A program made the position numbers and the translations under genes. Under the pieces are notes generated by a model. That model was not told where the DNA came from. It worked only from the letters and a program-made list of their open reading frames with translations, and did no database searches. From Rhodospirillales bacterium URHD0017 (GTDB taxonomy: Bacteria > Pseudomonadota > Alphaproteobacteria > Reyranellales > Reyranellaceae): DNA of 64,000 nucleotides. Each line of letters starts with the position of its first letter. Position 1 is the first letter of the stretch. The stretch lies in contig FODP01000001.1 of NCBI GenBank assembly GCA_900110395.1, forward strand, positions 372,001-436,000, given 5' to 3'. This document shows, in pieces, positions 36,388-44,646 of the stretch.

Positions 36388-37407
36388 ATGCTGAACGGTG
36401 ACGTGTTCGTGTTCGACAATGTCGTGCACATGTACGACCTGTCGGACGACAACCTGAAGCGTCCCCAAAGCGACGCCGACCGCCATTGGCATCTCACCAT
36501 CGGCAAGCAGAAGCGGCCCAAGGGCCAGGACAAGGCCGCCGGCATCACCGATCCCTATGGCGCCTTCGCCAAGCGCTGGACCTCGCCCGAGCTCGGCAAG
36601 ATGCTGTTCGAGCAGAGCTCGACCGACATGGCGATGGCGCAGGCCGTGGTCCTGTACGACGTCTACAAGGACGGCTTCGCGCCGGTGCGCGCCCAGTACG
36701 ACTTCTGCAAGGCCTTCCCCGGCCGCACGCTGTTCTGCGGCGGCGTCGATCCCGGCTATCCCAGCGTCGCCGCGGCCTGCGAGGAGATGGAGCGCCAGGT
36801 CAAGGAATGGGGCGCCGTCTCTTTCAAGTTCTATACCGGCCATCTCGAGGGCAAGTCGTGGCGGGCAGACGATCCCAAGATTGCCTATCCGCTGTGGGAG
36901 AAGGCGCGCTCGCTCGGCATCAAGGTGCTGCAGTTCCACAAGGGCTTCCCGATCACGCGCTGCAAGCTCGAGGACCTGAGCCCTCTCGACCTGCAGCAGG
37001 CGGCGATGGATTTCCCCGACATGATCTTCGGCCTGCACCACCTCGCACTGCCGTACTTCGAGGAGACGGTGTTCATCGCCGAGCGCTTCCCCAACGTGCA
37101 TTTGGTGCTGTCGGGAACCATGAACCTGCCCGTCGTGGCGCCCTGGGAGTTCAAGATGTATGTCGGCCGCATCCTGCGCGATGTCGGCTCCGAGCGTATC
37201 CTGTGGGGTTCGGAATGCCCGTTGCTCGGCAATCCGCAGCCGGTGATCGAGTGGTTCTGGAACATGCAGATCGACGAGGAGCTGCAGGAGCGCTACGGCT
37301 TCCCGGAGATCACCGAGACCGATAAGCGCCGCATCCTGGGCGAGAACCAGGCGAAGCTGTTCGGCATCGACATTGCGAAGAAGAAGCGCGAGCTGGCGGC
37401 GGCATGA
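36388..37407 (+). CDS. Amidohydrolase-family (amidohydrolase 2) metal-dependent hydrolase
   Basis: 339 residues. The barrel elements are VFDNVVHMYDLS at the N-terminus (only one His of the usual H-x-H), KVLQFHKGFPI, FGLHHLALPYFEE and ILWGSECPLLGNPQ near the C-terminus. These resemble the 2-hydroxymuconate/ACMS decarboxylase branch. Metal ligands are partly replaced, so the catalytic chemistry is uncertain. Its stop overlaps the start of a NifU-type protein by ATGA, so the two are translated together. Confidence 0.85.
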   Translation: MLNGDVFVFDNVVHMYDLSDDNLKRPQSDADRHWHLTIGKQKRPKGQDKAAGITDPYGAFAKRWTSPELGKMLFEQSSTDMAMAQAVVLYDVYKDGFAPVRAQYDFCKAFPGRTLFCGGVDPGYPSVAAACEEMERQVKEWGAVSFKFYTGHLEGKSWRADDPKIAYPLWEKARSLGIKVLQFHKGFPITRCKLEDLSPLDLQQAAMDFPDMIFGLHHLALPYFEETVFIAERFPNVHLVLSGTMNLPVVAPWEFKMYVGRILRDVGSERILWGSECPLLGNPQPVIEWFWNMQIDEELQERYGFPEITETDKRRILGENQAKLFGIDIAKKKRELAAA

Positions 37408-37718
37408 CCGACCTCACCACGACCGTCCTAGAGGTGCTCGACACGCAGATCCGGCCGCTGCTCGCCGTGCATGGCGGCGGCGTCGAGCTCATTGAAGTGA
37501 CGCCGGCCGGTGAGGTGAGGCTTGAGTACCAGGGCGCCTGCCGGGGCTGTGCGCTCAAGTCCACGACGTACGTGTTGGGAATCCGCCAGAAACTGATGCC
37601 GATTCCCGGTGTCTCCGAGGTCACGGTGGAAGGCGTTCGCCTGTCGCGCGCCGCGCTGGAGCGTGCGGACCGCATGTATGCCGGCTATTCACCCTGGGTA
37701 GGCGCGCCGCCGACCTGA
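37404..37718 (+). CDS. Stand-alone NifU C-terminal domain (Fe-S scaffold-like) protein
   Basis: 104 residues. It begins VLEVLDTQIRPLLAVHGGGVELIEV, the NifU/Nfu domain opening (two segments). The cluster-binding CxxC is CRGC at 46-49, in YQGACRGCALKSTT. Nfu proteins accept a 4Fe-4S cluster and deliver it to target enzymes. It is coupled by ATGA overlap to the amidohydrolase, and a ferredoxin-NADP reductase follows 54 nt downstream, which may indicate an Fe-S target made nearby. It is distinct from IscU in the isc operon. Confidence 0.88.
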   Translation: MTDLTTTVLEVLDTQIRPLLAVHGGGVELIEVTPAGEVRLEYQGACRGCALKSTTYVLGIRQKLMPIPGVSEVTVEGVRLSRAALERADRMYAGYSPWVGAPPT

Positions 37719-37772
37719 CGTCTGCCAATCAGGGCCCTTTATTTTGTGGTCTTCCTTCGCCACGTTAGGTCC

Positions 37773-38795
37773 ATGGCCAGCGGACATACGCATCAGACCG
37801 ACGTCGTCATTGTTGGAGCCGGACCCGTCGGCCTGTTCGCCGTGTTCGAATGCGGCATGGTGCGGCTGCGTTGCCACGTCATCGACGTACTGGACGATGC
37901 TGGCGGCCAATGCACGGCGCTCTATCCCGAAAAGCCGATCTACGACATCCCGGGCTTCCCGCGCATCGAAGCGGCCGAGCTGGTCGTGCGGCTGAAGGCG
38001 CAGGCCGCAGCCTTCCGGCCGGTCTATCACCTCGGCGAGCAGGTACAGGGGCTGGAGAAGTCGAGCGGCGGGTTCTGGAAGGTCACGACCTCGAAGGGCA
38101 CCGTGGTGCAGGCGCGGGCCGTGATCATCGCGGCCGGCGTCGGCGCCTTCGGTCCCAACCGGCCGCCGTTGCCCGGCATCGACGCCTACGAAGGCAAGAG
38201 CGTCTTCTATTATGTGACGCAGCGCGAGGCCTTTCGCGGCAAGCGCGTGGTGATCGCGGGCGGCGGCGACACCGCCGTCGACTGGGCGCTGTCGCTCGCC
38301 GAGGTCGCGGGTCGCGTCGCGGTGATCCATCGCCGCGACAAGTTCCGTGCCGCGCCCGAGAGCGAGGCGCAGCTCAAGGCCTTCGCCAAGTCAGGCAAGC
38401 TCGATCTCGTGGTGCCCTATCAACTCCACGGCCTGGAAGGAGCGGCAGGCCAGCTCACAGCGGTAACCGTCGCCACGCTCGAGGGCGCGACCAAACGGAT
38501 CGAGGCCGATACCCTGCTGCCGTTCTTCGGCCTGTCGATGTCGCTGGGACCGATCGCTGACTGGCAGCTTGCGCAGGAGCACAATCAGATCGCGATCGAC
38601 GCTGCGACGGCTGCGACCAGCAAGCCCGGCATCTTCGCCATCGGCGACGTCGTCACCTATCCCGGCAAGCTGAAGCTGATCCTGACCGGCTTTGCGGAAG
38701 CGGCCATCGCCGCGCGCTCGGCCTACGCGCTGGTCCATCCCGAAACGCCGCTGCACTTCGAGTACTCGACGACGTCGGGCCTGCCGACGGCCTAG
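37773..38795 (+). CDS. Ferredoxin--NADP(+) reductase, thioredoxin-reductase-like type
   Basis: 340 residues. The FAD motif GAGPVGLFAVFECG starts at residue 15, and VLDDAGGQCTALYPEKPIYDIPGFP is the diagnostic segment of YumC-like FNR (two motifs). The NADP motif AGGGDTAVDWAL is near residue 166. There is no CxxC redox pair, which separates it from thioredoxin reductase. I use the ATG at 37773; an in-frame upstream start at 37746 adds nine residues. It ends directly against the convergent epoxide hydrolase stop. Confidence 0.93.
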   Translation: MASGHTHQTDVVIVGAGPVGLFAVFECGMVRLRCHVIDVLDDAGGQCTALYPEKPIYDIPGFPRIEAAELVVRLKAQAAAFRPVYHLGEQVQGLEKSSGGFWKVTTSKGTVVQARAVIIAAGVGAFGPNRPPLPGIDAYEGKSVFYYVTQREAFRGKRVVIAGGGDTAVDWALSLAEVAGRVAVIHRRDKFRAAPESEAQLKAFAKSGKLDLVVPYQLHGLEGAAGQLTAVTVATLEGATKRIEADTLLPFFGLSMSLGPIADWQLAQEHNQIAIDAATAATSKPGIFAIGDVVTYPGKLKLILTGFAEAAIAARSAYALVHPETPLHFEYSTTSGLPTA

Positions 38796-39935
38796 CTAGC
38801 GCAGCTTCCTGAAGAAGGTGCGCACGTCCTCGACGAACAGCGCCGGCTGCTCGAAAGCGGCGAAGTGGCCGCCCTTGGCCATCTCACTCCAGTGCTGGAT
38901 GTTGCTGAAGTTCGTTTCCATCCAGCGCCGCACCGGTGTCACGATCTCGCGCGGAAACGCCGCGACGCCGGTCGGCACGCCGACCTTATGGACGGTGCGG
39001 CGCTCGGCGCCGAAGCTTTCCCAATAGAGGCGGGCCGACGAGGCGGCGGTCGCCGTTACCCAGTACAGCATCACGTTGTCCAGGAGCTCGTCGCGACCGA
39101 GGATATTCTCGGGATGGCCGTCGCAGTCGGTCCACGCCCAGAACTTTTCCAGGATCCATGCCGCCTGGCCGGACGGCGAATCGGTCAGGCCATAGCCCAG
39201 CGTCTGCGGCCGGGTCGCCTGCTGCTTGGAGTAGCCTGAGTCCCAGTCGGCGTAATACTTGATGCCCTTGAGTGCGCGTGCTTCCTCGGGACTCGGATCG
39301 CCGACCACGTTGGGCCGTGTCGACATGGCGAGCGTGATGTGGATGCCGGTGCAGTGTGCGGGATCGAGAGCGCCGATCGCCGTCGTCACCGCCGAACCCC
39401 AGTCGCCGCCCTGTGCGCCGTACCGCGCATAGCCCAGGCGATCCATCAGCTTCGCCCAGGAGCCGGCGATGCGGTCGATGCCCCAGCCGGTGCCCGTCGG
39501 CTTGCCCGAGAAGCCGAAGCCCGGCAGGGACGGGCAGATCACGTGGAAGGCGTCGGCGGCATTGCCGCCATGGCCGACCGGATCGACCAGCGGCTCGATC
39601 ACCTTGTGGAACTCGACGATGGAGCCTGGCCAGCCGTGGGTAATGATGAGCGGCATCGCGCCGGGATACGGCGAGCGGGCATGGACGAAGTGGATGTCGA
39701 GCCCGTCGATCGCCGTGGTGAACTGCGGGAAGCGATTGAGCAGCGCCTCGCGCTTGCGCCAATCATAGCCATCGGCCCAGTAGCGGCAGACGTCCTCGAG
39801 CCATTTCTTCGGTACCCCCTGGCTCCAGTCGTCGACCAACTCCGCTTCCGGCCAGCGTGTCCGGCGCAGCCTCGACTGCAGGTCGTCGAGCACGCCGTCG
39901 CCGACGGCGATGCGGAACGGGCTGATGGCGCTCAT
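38796..39935 (-). CDS. Epoxide hydrolase (EHN-type alpha/beta hydrolase)
   Basis: 379 residues. The N-terminal EHN domain starts FRIAVGDGVLDDLQSRLRRTRWP. The oxyanion-hole motif HGWPGS, the nucleophile Asp in GGDWGS and the C-terminal KGGHFAAFEQP with the catalytic His complete the triad. It converts epoxides to diols; juvenile-hormone epoxide hydrolases are its eukaryotic relatives. It is the last gene of a five-gene minus-strand set, 12 nt after the citryl-CoA lyase. Its stop abuts the FNR stop on the other strand. Confidence 0.93.
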   Translation of the reverse strand: MSAISPFRIAVGDGVLDDLQSRLRRTRWPEAELVDDWSQGVPKKWLEDVCRYWADGYDWRKREALLNRFPQFTTAIDGLDIHFVHARSPYPGAMPLIITHGWPGSIVEFHKVIEPLVDPVGHGGNAADAFHVICPSLPGFGFSGKPTGTGWGIDRIAGSWAKLMDRLGYARYGAQGGDWGSAVTTAIGALDPAHCTGIHITLAMSTRPNVVGDPSPEEARALKGIKYYADWDSGYSKQQATRPQTLGYGLTDSPSGQAAWILEKFWAWTDCDGHPENILGRDELLDNVMLYWVTATAASSARLYWESFGAERRTVHKVGVPTGVAAFPREIVTPVRRWMETNFSNIQHWSEMAKGGHFAAFEQPALFVEDVRTFFRKLR

Positions 39936-39947
39936 GGTCCGGCTTTC

Positions 39948-40736
39948 CTATTGATCGGGTTGGCGCATGTGAGCGCTGGCTTCTTCCTCGGTGCGCAGCC
40001 ACAGTTCGTTGGCGATCGGCCGCTCGGCCTCCTCCATGATGTGGCCGACCAGCCCGACTGCGCGCGCCATCACGCCGAAGCCGCGCACGACCTTCCAGGG
40101 GAAGCCGAGCTCGCAGCATAGCGCGCCGATGGCGCCGGTGGCGTTGACCGGCAGGGACTTGCCCGACTGGCGCTCCGCTTCGGCTGCGATCAGCTTCATC
40201 AGGGCGACGTAGTCGCCGGACAGGCCGCATTCCTCGGCGATCTGGAACAGCCGCGGCGCCCGCGGGTCGACCGGCTTGTGGATCGGATGGCCCATGCCGG
40301 GAAGGATGCGTTTGGCGGCCCGCCAGGTCTCGACCACTTCGCGCGCCTTGGCCTGGAGGTCGACGCCCGACGAACCCGGCGGCAACGTCTCGTAGAGAAG
40401 CTTCGCGGCGTTCTCCATGCTGCCGACGAACACGGTGCCGAGACCACACAGGCCGGCGGCGACCGCCGCCTGCATCGATTCGGGGGCGCCGGCATAGGTC
40501 ATACGCGCGGCGATGGCGCTCGGCGTCAGGCCGTGCTCGACCAGGGTGACCAGGATCGCGTTGTAGGCGCGAGACTGCTGCGGCGTCGGCATGCGACCGG
40601 TGAGCTGCAGGTAGGAGAAGTCGCCTAGGTTCAGCGTGCCTATGACCTCGCTGGGCAGGTCCTTGCCGCGGACGACGATGCGCTTGCGGTTGCTCCAGGC
40701 GATGTCCGAGCGGATCGGTTGGGGCTTGCGGGCCAT
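39948..40736 (-). CDS. Citryl-CoA lyase (citrate synthase-like small type)
   Basis: 262 residues, about 60 per cent of citrate synthase length. Segments GDFSYLQLTGRMPTPQQSRAYN and GMGHPIHKPVDPR contain the CoA-binding and active-site His equivalents, and VVRGFGVMARAVGLVGHIMEE covers the C-terminal catalytic Asp/Glu region (partial motifs). The family cleaves citryl-CoA or related 3-hydroxy-acyl-CoA compounds to acetyl-CoA and a keto acid. Context suggests use in the same catabolic route as the epoxide hydrolase and TIGR03084-like protein. Exact substrate unknown. Confidence 0.87.
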   Translation of the reverse strand: MARKPQPIRSDIAWSNRKRIVVRGKDLPSEVIGTLNLGDFSYLQLTGRMPTPQQSRAYNAILVTLVEHGLTPSAIAARMTYAGAPESMQAAVAAGLCGLGTVFVGSMENAAKLLYETLPPGSSGVDLQAKAREVVETWRAAKRILPGMGHPIHKPVDPRAPRLFQIAEECGLSGDYVALMKLIAAEAERQSGKSLPVNATGAIGALCCELGFPWKVVRGFGVMARAVGLVGHIMEEAERPIANELWLRTEEEASAHMRQPDQ

Positions 40737-40743
40737 GATGTCC

Positions 40744-41547
40744 TCAGCGGTTTGAGCGATGTCGGGTGCCGGCCGGCGGCGGAGTCTCGGGCGGTCCCGC
40801 GAAGCACTGGACGATGGTCATCCAGTGCCGTGCGCCTTCACCCTGAACGGACAGAGTCGTGTCGGCGACATTGCGGGTCTGCGTCACGACCTGGCAGAAG
40901 GCGATGGCATTGCCCGTCACCGCGTCGTCGGGCGACGCGCTCCATTCCCACGTCTCGCCGAACGGCGCGTCGAGGCGCACGGTGGGCATGACCGGCGGCA
41001 CCGGTAGACCGCGATTGCGATAGGCCCAGCCGAAGGTGCGCACGCCGATCTCGGCGATGTTGCGCAGCCGCGGCGAGGCGGCCGGCCGCTCGATGCCCAA
41101 AAGGTCGTAGATCGCCTGGGCGTGCGACCAGGTCTCCATCTGGCGCGCCGTGGCGAACATGCGCAGGCCCATATCGGGCCCGGCCCACGGCAGGCGGGCG
41201 TCGGCCGGCTTGTCGGCCAGCGCATCGCATAGCTTTTCGAGCGTCGCGTGCCAGCGTTCCAGCAAGGCGCGGCCGCCGAGGCCGTTCAGCCGCTGGCGCG
41301 TTTCCTCGACCCGGCTGAGGCCCGTCTCGCGCCTGGCCTGGATGTCGGCCCTCAGCGTGGCGAAGGCCTCGGGGCTGGATGCCGAGGCCAGCGCCATGGT
41401 GTCGCCCATGTGCAGATGGCGGACGATGTCGTCGATTGTCCAGGCCTTGAACTGGGTGGCGCGGGTCCAGTCGTCGTCGGGCAGGGACGCCAGGAGGCGG
41501 TGCAGTTCCGCGCCCTCGGCGCGGAAATCGGCAACCTGCTGGATCAT
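40744..41547 (-). CDS. TIGR03084-type metal-binding protein (DinB-like N-domain)
   Basis: 267 residues. The N-terminal DinB/maleylpyruvate-isomerase-type four-helix bundle has metal ligands in VRHLHMGD (about residues 43-50) and ARQMETWSHAQAIYD (about 134-148). The C-terminal SCP2-like half ends in CQVVTQTRNVADTTL and a tail. Relatives in actinobacteria use mycothiol, which alphaproteobacteria do not make, so the co-substrate is open. Its ATG overlaps the cupin stop by 4 nt, and citryl-CoA lyase follows after 7 nt. Confidence 0.85.
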   Translation of the reverse strand: MIQQVADFRAEGAELHRLLASLPDDDWTRATQFKAWTIDDIVRHLHMGDTMALASASSPEAFATLRADIQARRETGLSRVEETRQRLNGLGGRALLERWHATLEKLCDALADKPADARLPWAGPDMGLRMFATARQMETWSHAQAIYDLLGIERPAASPRLRNIAEIGVRTFGWAYRNRGLPVPPVMPTVRLDAPFGETWEWSASPDDAVTGNAIAFCQVVTQTRNVADTTLSVQGEGARHWMTIVQCFAGPPETPPPAGTRHRSNR

Positions 41548-41993
41548 TCGGCGGCTTGCTGCGCCGCCGCCTGTTGCTGCATGCGCAGCACCTGCTCCCA
41601 GCCGCGATAACCGGTGAAGTTGTCCTTGTCGAAGAACAGCACCGGTCCGTCGCAGAAGAACAGATACTCAGTGTCTTCCAGCGCCGTCGTGGCCCCGTGA
41701 ACCATGCCGTTGACCTCGTGCAGGAAGTCGCCGGCGTTGTAGACGGTGTTGCGGACCTGCAGCTTGCCGGAAAGGATGAAGGCGAAAGCCGCTGACAGGT
41801 GCTTGTGCGGCGGTGCGACGTAGCCCTTCTTCCATTTCAGCAGCACGGCCCAGCGGCCGGATTCCGGGCCGACCCACAGGACCTTGGTCCAGGCCTCACT
41901 GGGCTTGGTCTCGATCCAGGGGATTTCCGACGAGCGCGTGATCGAATCGGCGAGCTCGTTGTTCACCGGGCGAATGTCCTGAGGCAGCGCCAT
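41544..41993 (-). CDS. Cupin-domain protein
   Basis: 149 residues. One beta-barrel has the metal motif PPHKHLSAAFAFILSG (first cupin box, two His) and HEVNGMVHGATTALED (second box). I choose the ATG at 41993 because GGAGGG lies just upstream, inside the longer reading from 42005. ChrR-like cupins and small dioxygenase relatives share this fold. The function is unassigned. It overlaps the next gene by 4 nt, tying it to the catabolic operon. Confidence 0.83.
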   Translation of the reverse strand: MALPQDIRPVNNELADSITRSSEIPWIETKPSEAWTKVLWVGPESGRWAVLLKWKKGYVAPPHKHLSAAFAFILSGKLQVRNTVYNAGDFLHEVNGMVHGATTALEDTEYLFFCDGPVLFFDKDNFTGYRGWEQVLRMQQQAAAQQAAE

Positions 41994-42075
41994 CCATCCC
42001 TCCATGTGTTCTTGTTGGAGTCGACTCTGGACAGCGGTGAGCGGTGAGTCCAGCGATGGAGCCGCCAGGCAGGTG

Positions 42076-43542
42076 TCATGTCACCGGCCTCGACTGCGGC
42101 AGGCGATCCTTCGTGCCGTAGACCGGCGGCGCGAGCTGTTCGGCGGTGCGGCCTGCCCAATCGCGCTGCGGTACGGTCTTGAGCCGCTTGCGCTGTCCCT
42201 CGACTAGGCCTGCGGTCGCGGCCTCGACGTCGACCGTCAGCGCCTTGCCATCCTTCACGACCTGCACGCCGTCGACATAGACGTGACGGATGGCGCGCTC
42301 GCTCGCCGAGTAGATCAGGCTCCTGACCGGCTCGTGCGCCGGCTGCATGTAGGGATGGCTCATGTCGACCAGGGAGAAGTCGGCCTTGGCTCCCGGCGCC
42401 AGGCGGCCGAGGTCGGGCCGGCGCAGGATCTTGGCACCGCCCACGGTGGCCGCCTCGAAGGCGTGCCGTGTCGTGCCCATCTTGTAGTTGCTGGTGAAGA
42501 CGCGCGCGACATAGCAGGCGAGCCTGATCTCGTCGACCATGTTGTGCGGGAAGGTGTCGGTGCCGATGCCGACGGTGATGCCGGCGTTCATGTAGCGGCC
42601 GATCGAGTTGAGCACCATGCCGCGCCGGGCGAACACCGTCGGGCAGTGCGCCACCGCCGCGCCCGAGTCCCGCAACATCTCGAAGTCGTTGGCATGCGGA
42701 TAATGGATCTGCGGATGGTCGCTCAGGAAGATGCCGTGGCCGATCACCAGGTCGGGCCCCAGCACGCCGATCGACTCGAGCCATTCGATCGGCGTCTTGC
42801 CGTGGCGATGCACCATCTCATAGAACTCGACGACCGCCTGGCAGGCGTGGGTCTGCATCGGGATGTTGCGCCGCTTGGCTTCCTGGTGCGCTTCCTTGAA
42901 GTAGCCCTCCTTGCAGGTGTCGATCTGCGAGGGGCCGACCATCGCCGAGATTCGGCCGCTCGGATGCTTCATCGCCGTGTCGATGGTCTTCATCGCCACG
43001 TCGAACGCCTTCTCGCCGGCCTTCTCGTCCCAGGCGTATTCAACCGTGTGGCCGTTCTTGGTGTACCAGTAGCCCTGGCGCATCATCGGGCAGACGACGG
43101 CGCGGATGCCGGTCGCGGCCAGATCATCGATCCAGCCCTCGCGGCTCATCGACAGGTCGGAGATGGTGGTGACGCCGCTCTTCAGCAGCTCCGACATCGC
43201 CACCTTGGTCGAGGGGCCGGCATCCTCCGGGTCGAGGCCAAACACCGGCAGGTATTCGTAGAGCGAGCTCTGGCCCAGCTTGTCGCTGCCGTATTCCTCG
43301 GTCAGGCCCTTGTTGGCGGGTTCCGAGAAGGGATGGCTGTGCACGTTGACGAAGCCGGGGATCGCCATGAACCCCTTGCCGTCGATCGTGGTATCGGCCG
43401 CGCCGGCATAGCCCGGGCCGACATGGATCACCTCGTTGCCCTTGAACACGAGGTCGCCGCCGTCGAGATAGACGTGGCGGCGCTCGGATTCGTCCCACGC
43501 CACGACATGGTCGAGGCCGGCGATCTTCGTGGTCTTGGTCAT
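42076..43542 (-). CDS. Amidohydrolase/deaminase (cytosine deaminase-like, ATZ/TRZ family)
   Basis: 488 residues. The metal site is VNVHSHPFSEP (H-x-H, about residues 68-78), MQTHACQAVVEF supplies the third His, VIGHGIFLSDH the fourth, and GIGTDTFPHNMVDEIRLA the catalytic Asp. The N- and C-terminal composite domain is present. The family deaminates or dehalogenates purines, pyrimidines or triazines. I choose the ATG at 43542. It is the first gene of the minus-strand operon and is divergent from the DapA-like/hydantoinase set, with a 140-nt shared control region. Confidence 0.88.
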   Translation of the reverse strand: MTKTTKIAGLDHVVAWDESERRHVYLDGGDLVFKGNEVIHVGPGYAGAADTTIDGKGFMAIPGFVNVHSHPFSEPANKGLTEEYGSDKLGQSSLYEYLPVFGLDPEDAGPSTKVAMSELLKSGVTTISDLSMSREGWIDDLAATGIRAVVCPMMRQGYWYTKNGHTVEYAWDEKAGEKAFDVAMKTIDTAMKHPSGRISAMVGPSQIDTCKEGYFKEAHQEAKRRNIPMQTHACQAVVEFYEMVHRHGKTPIEWLESIGVLGPDLVIGHGIFLSDHPQIHYPHANDFEMLRDSGAAVAHCPTVFARRGMVLNSIGRYMNAGITVGIGTDTFPHNMVDEIRLACYVARVFTSNYKMGTTRHAFEAATVGGAKILRRPDLGRLAPGAKADFSLVDMSHPYMQPAHEPVRSLIYSASERAIRHVYVDGVQVVKDGKALTVDVEAATAGLVEGQRKRLKTVPQRDWAGRTAEQLAPPVYGTKDRLPQSRPVT

Positions 43543-43682
43543 GGGAATTGTTCCGTTAGTCGGTGTCTTGGTTTTGAGTCGGCCGCTTGAGCAGGCTAGA
43601 ACACTGACCGACGCGGCAGCGCTCGACAAGCACCGCGCCGATGGCATGATCGCTGCCAGAAAGGTGTCGAGGAGCGTAAGAC

Positions 43683-44642
43683 ATGTCTGCTGGGAAACTG
43701 ACCGAACAGGCGAAAGGCGTCTTCATCATCGCGGCCACGCCGTTCACCGACGAGGGCGCGCTCGATCTCAACAGCGTCGATTCGCTGACCGATTTTTATT
43801 TGGGCTGTGGTGTAACCGGATTCACCCTTTTGGGGATCATGGGCGAAGCGCCCAAGCTCACCGGCGAGGAGTCGCTTTCGGTCGTCGAGCGCGTCGTGCG
43901 CCGCTCGCAAGGCCGGCAGATCATTGTCGGGGTCAGCCATGCCGGTCTCGAGAATGTGCGTCGGCTGAGCCACGAGGTCATGATCGCGGGCGCATCGGGC
44001 GTCATGGTGGCGCCGCCACCAGGCCTGAAGGGCGACGAGGGCGTCTACAACTACTTCGCGCAGGTCTTCAAGGAGCTCGGTCCCGACATTCCGGTCGTCT
44101 ATCAGGATTATCCGCAGAGCACAGGCGTCTATCTCGCGCCATCGGTGTTCGAGCGGCTGGTCGACGACTTCAAGCAGCTCGTCATGCTGAAGCATGAGGA
44201 CTGGCCGGGCCTCGCCAAGCTCACGCGCGTGCGCGAAAGCGAAAAGAAGCCGAGGCGCCGGCGCGTGTCGATCCTGGTCGGCAATGGCGGACTCTACCTG
44301 CCGCAGGAGCTGCGCCGCGGCGCCGACGGCGCCATGACCGGCTTCGCCTGGCCGGAGATGCTGGTGCAGGTCTGCGACCTTGCCGCGAAGGGCAAGATGG
44401 AGGAGGCCGAGGACTTGTTCGACATCTACCTGCCGCTGGTTCGCCACGAGCAGCAACTCGGTATCGGGCTGGCGCTGCGCAAGGAAGTGCTGTTCCGCCG
44501 TGGCGCCATAAAGAGCCCGAAGCAGCGCGCGCCGGGCAGCTCGCTCACGCCGACCGATCGCGCCGAACTCGACAACCTGATCGCACGACTGGAGCGGCGG
44601 CTTGCCGCCACCGGTCGCGGCGCCAAGGTCGCGGCGGAGTAG
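43683..44642 (+). CDS. Dihydrodipicolinate synthase-family aldolase/lyase
   Basis: 319 residues, a TIM-barrel class I aldolase. The conserved tyrosine is in PVVYQDYPQS and the Schiff-base lysine in LVMLKHEDWPG. FTLLGIMGEAPKLT carries the dapA-like phosphate/carboxylate loop (usually GTTGE, here GIMGEA, so pyruvate binding may differ). The C-terminus is extended and basic. It is unlikely to be the biosynthetic DapA, being the first gene of a hydantoin-type catabolic operon; a role in cleaving a keto-acid product is plausible. Confidence 0.87.
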   Translation: MSAGKLTEQAKGVFIIAATPFTDEGALDLNSVDSLTDFYLGCGVTGFTLLGIMGEAPKLTGEESLSVVERVVRRSQGRQIIVGVSHAGLENVRRLSHEVMIAGASGVMVAPPPGLKGDEGVYNYFAQVFKELGPDIPVVYQDYPQSTGVYLAPSVFERLVDDFKQLVMLKHEDWPGLAKLTRVRESEKKPRRRRVSILVGNGGLYLPQELRRGADGAMTGFAWPEMLVQVCDLAAKGKMEEAEDLFDIYLPLVRHEQQLGIGLALRKEVLFRRGAIKSPKQRAPGSSLTPTDRAELDNLIARLERRLAATGRGAKVAAE

Positions 44643-44646
44643 GAGA

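Noticed and set aside
38793..38798. Overlap of FNR and epoxide hydrolase stops
   Set aside because: The two stop codons are adjacent, not shared, so this is an abutment rather than an overlap.
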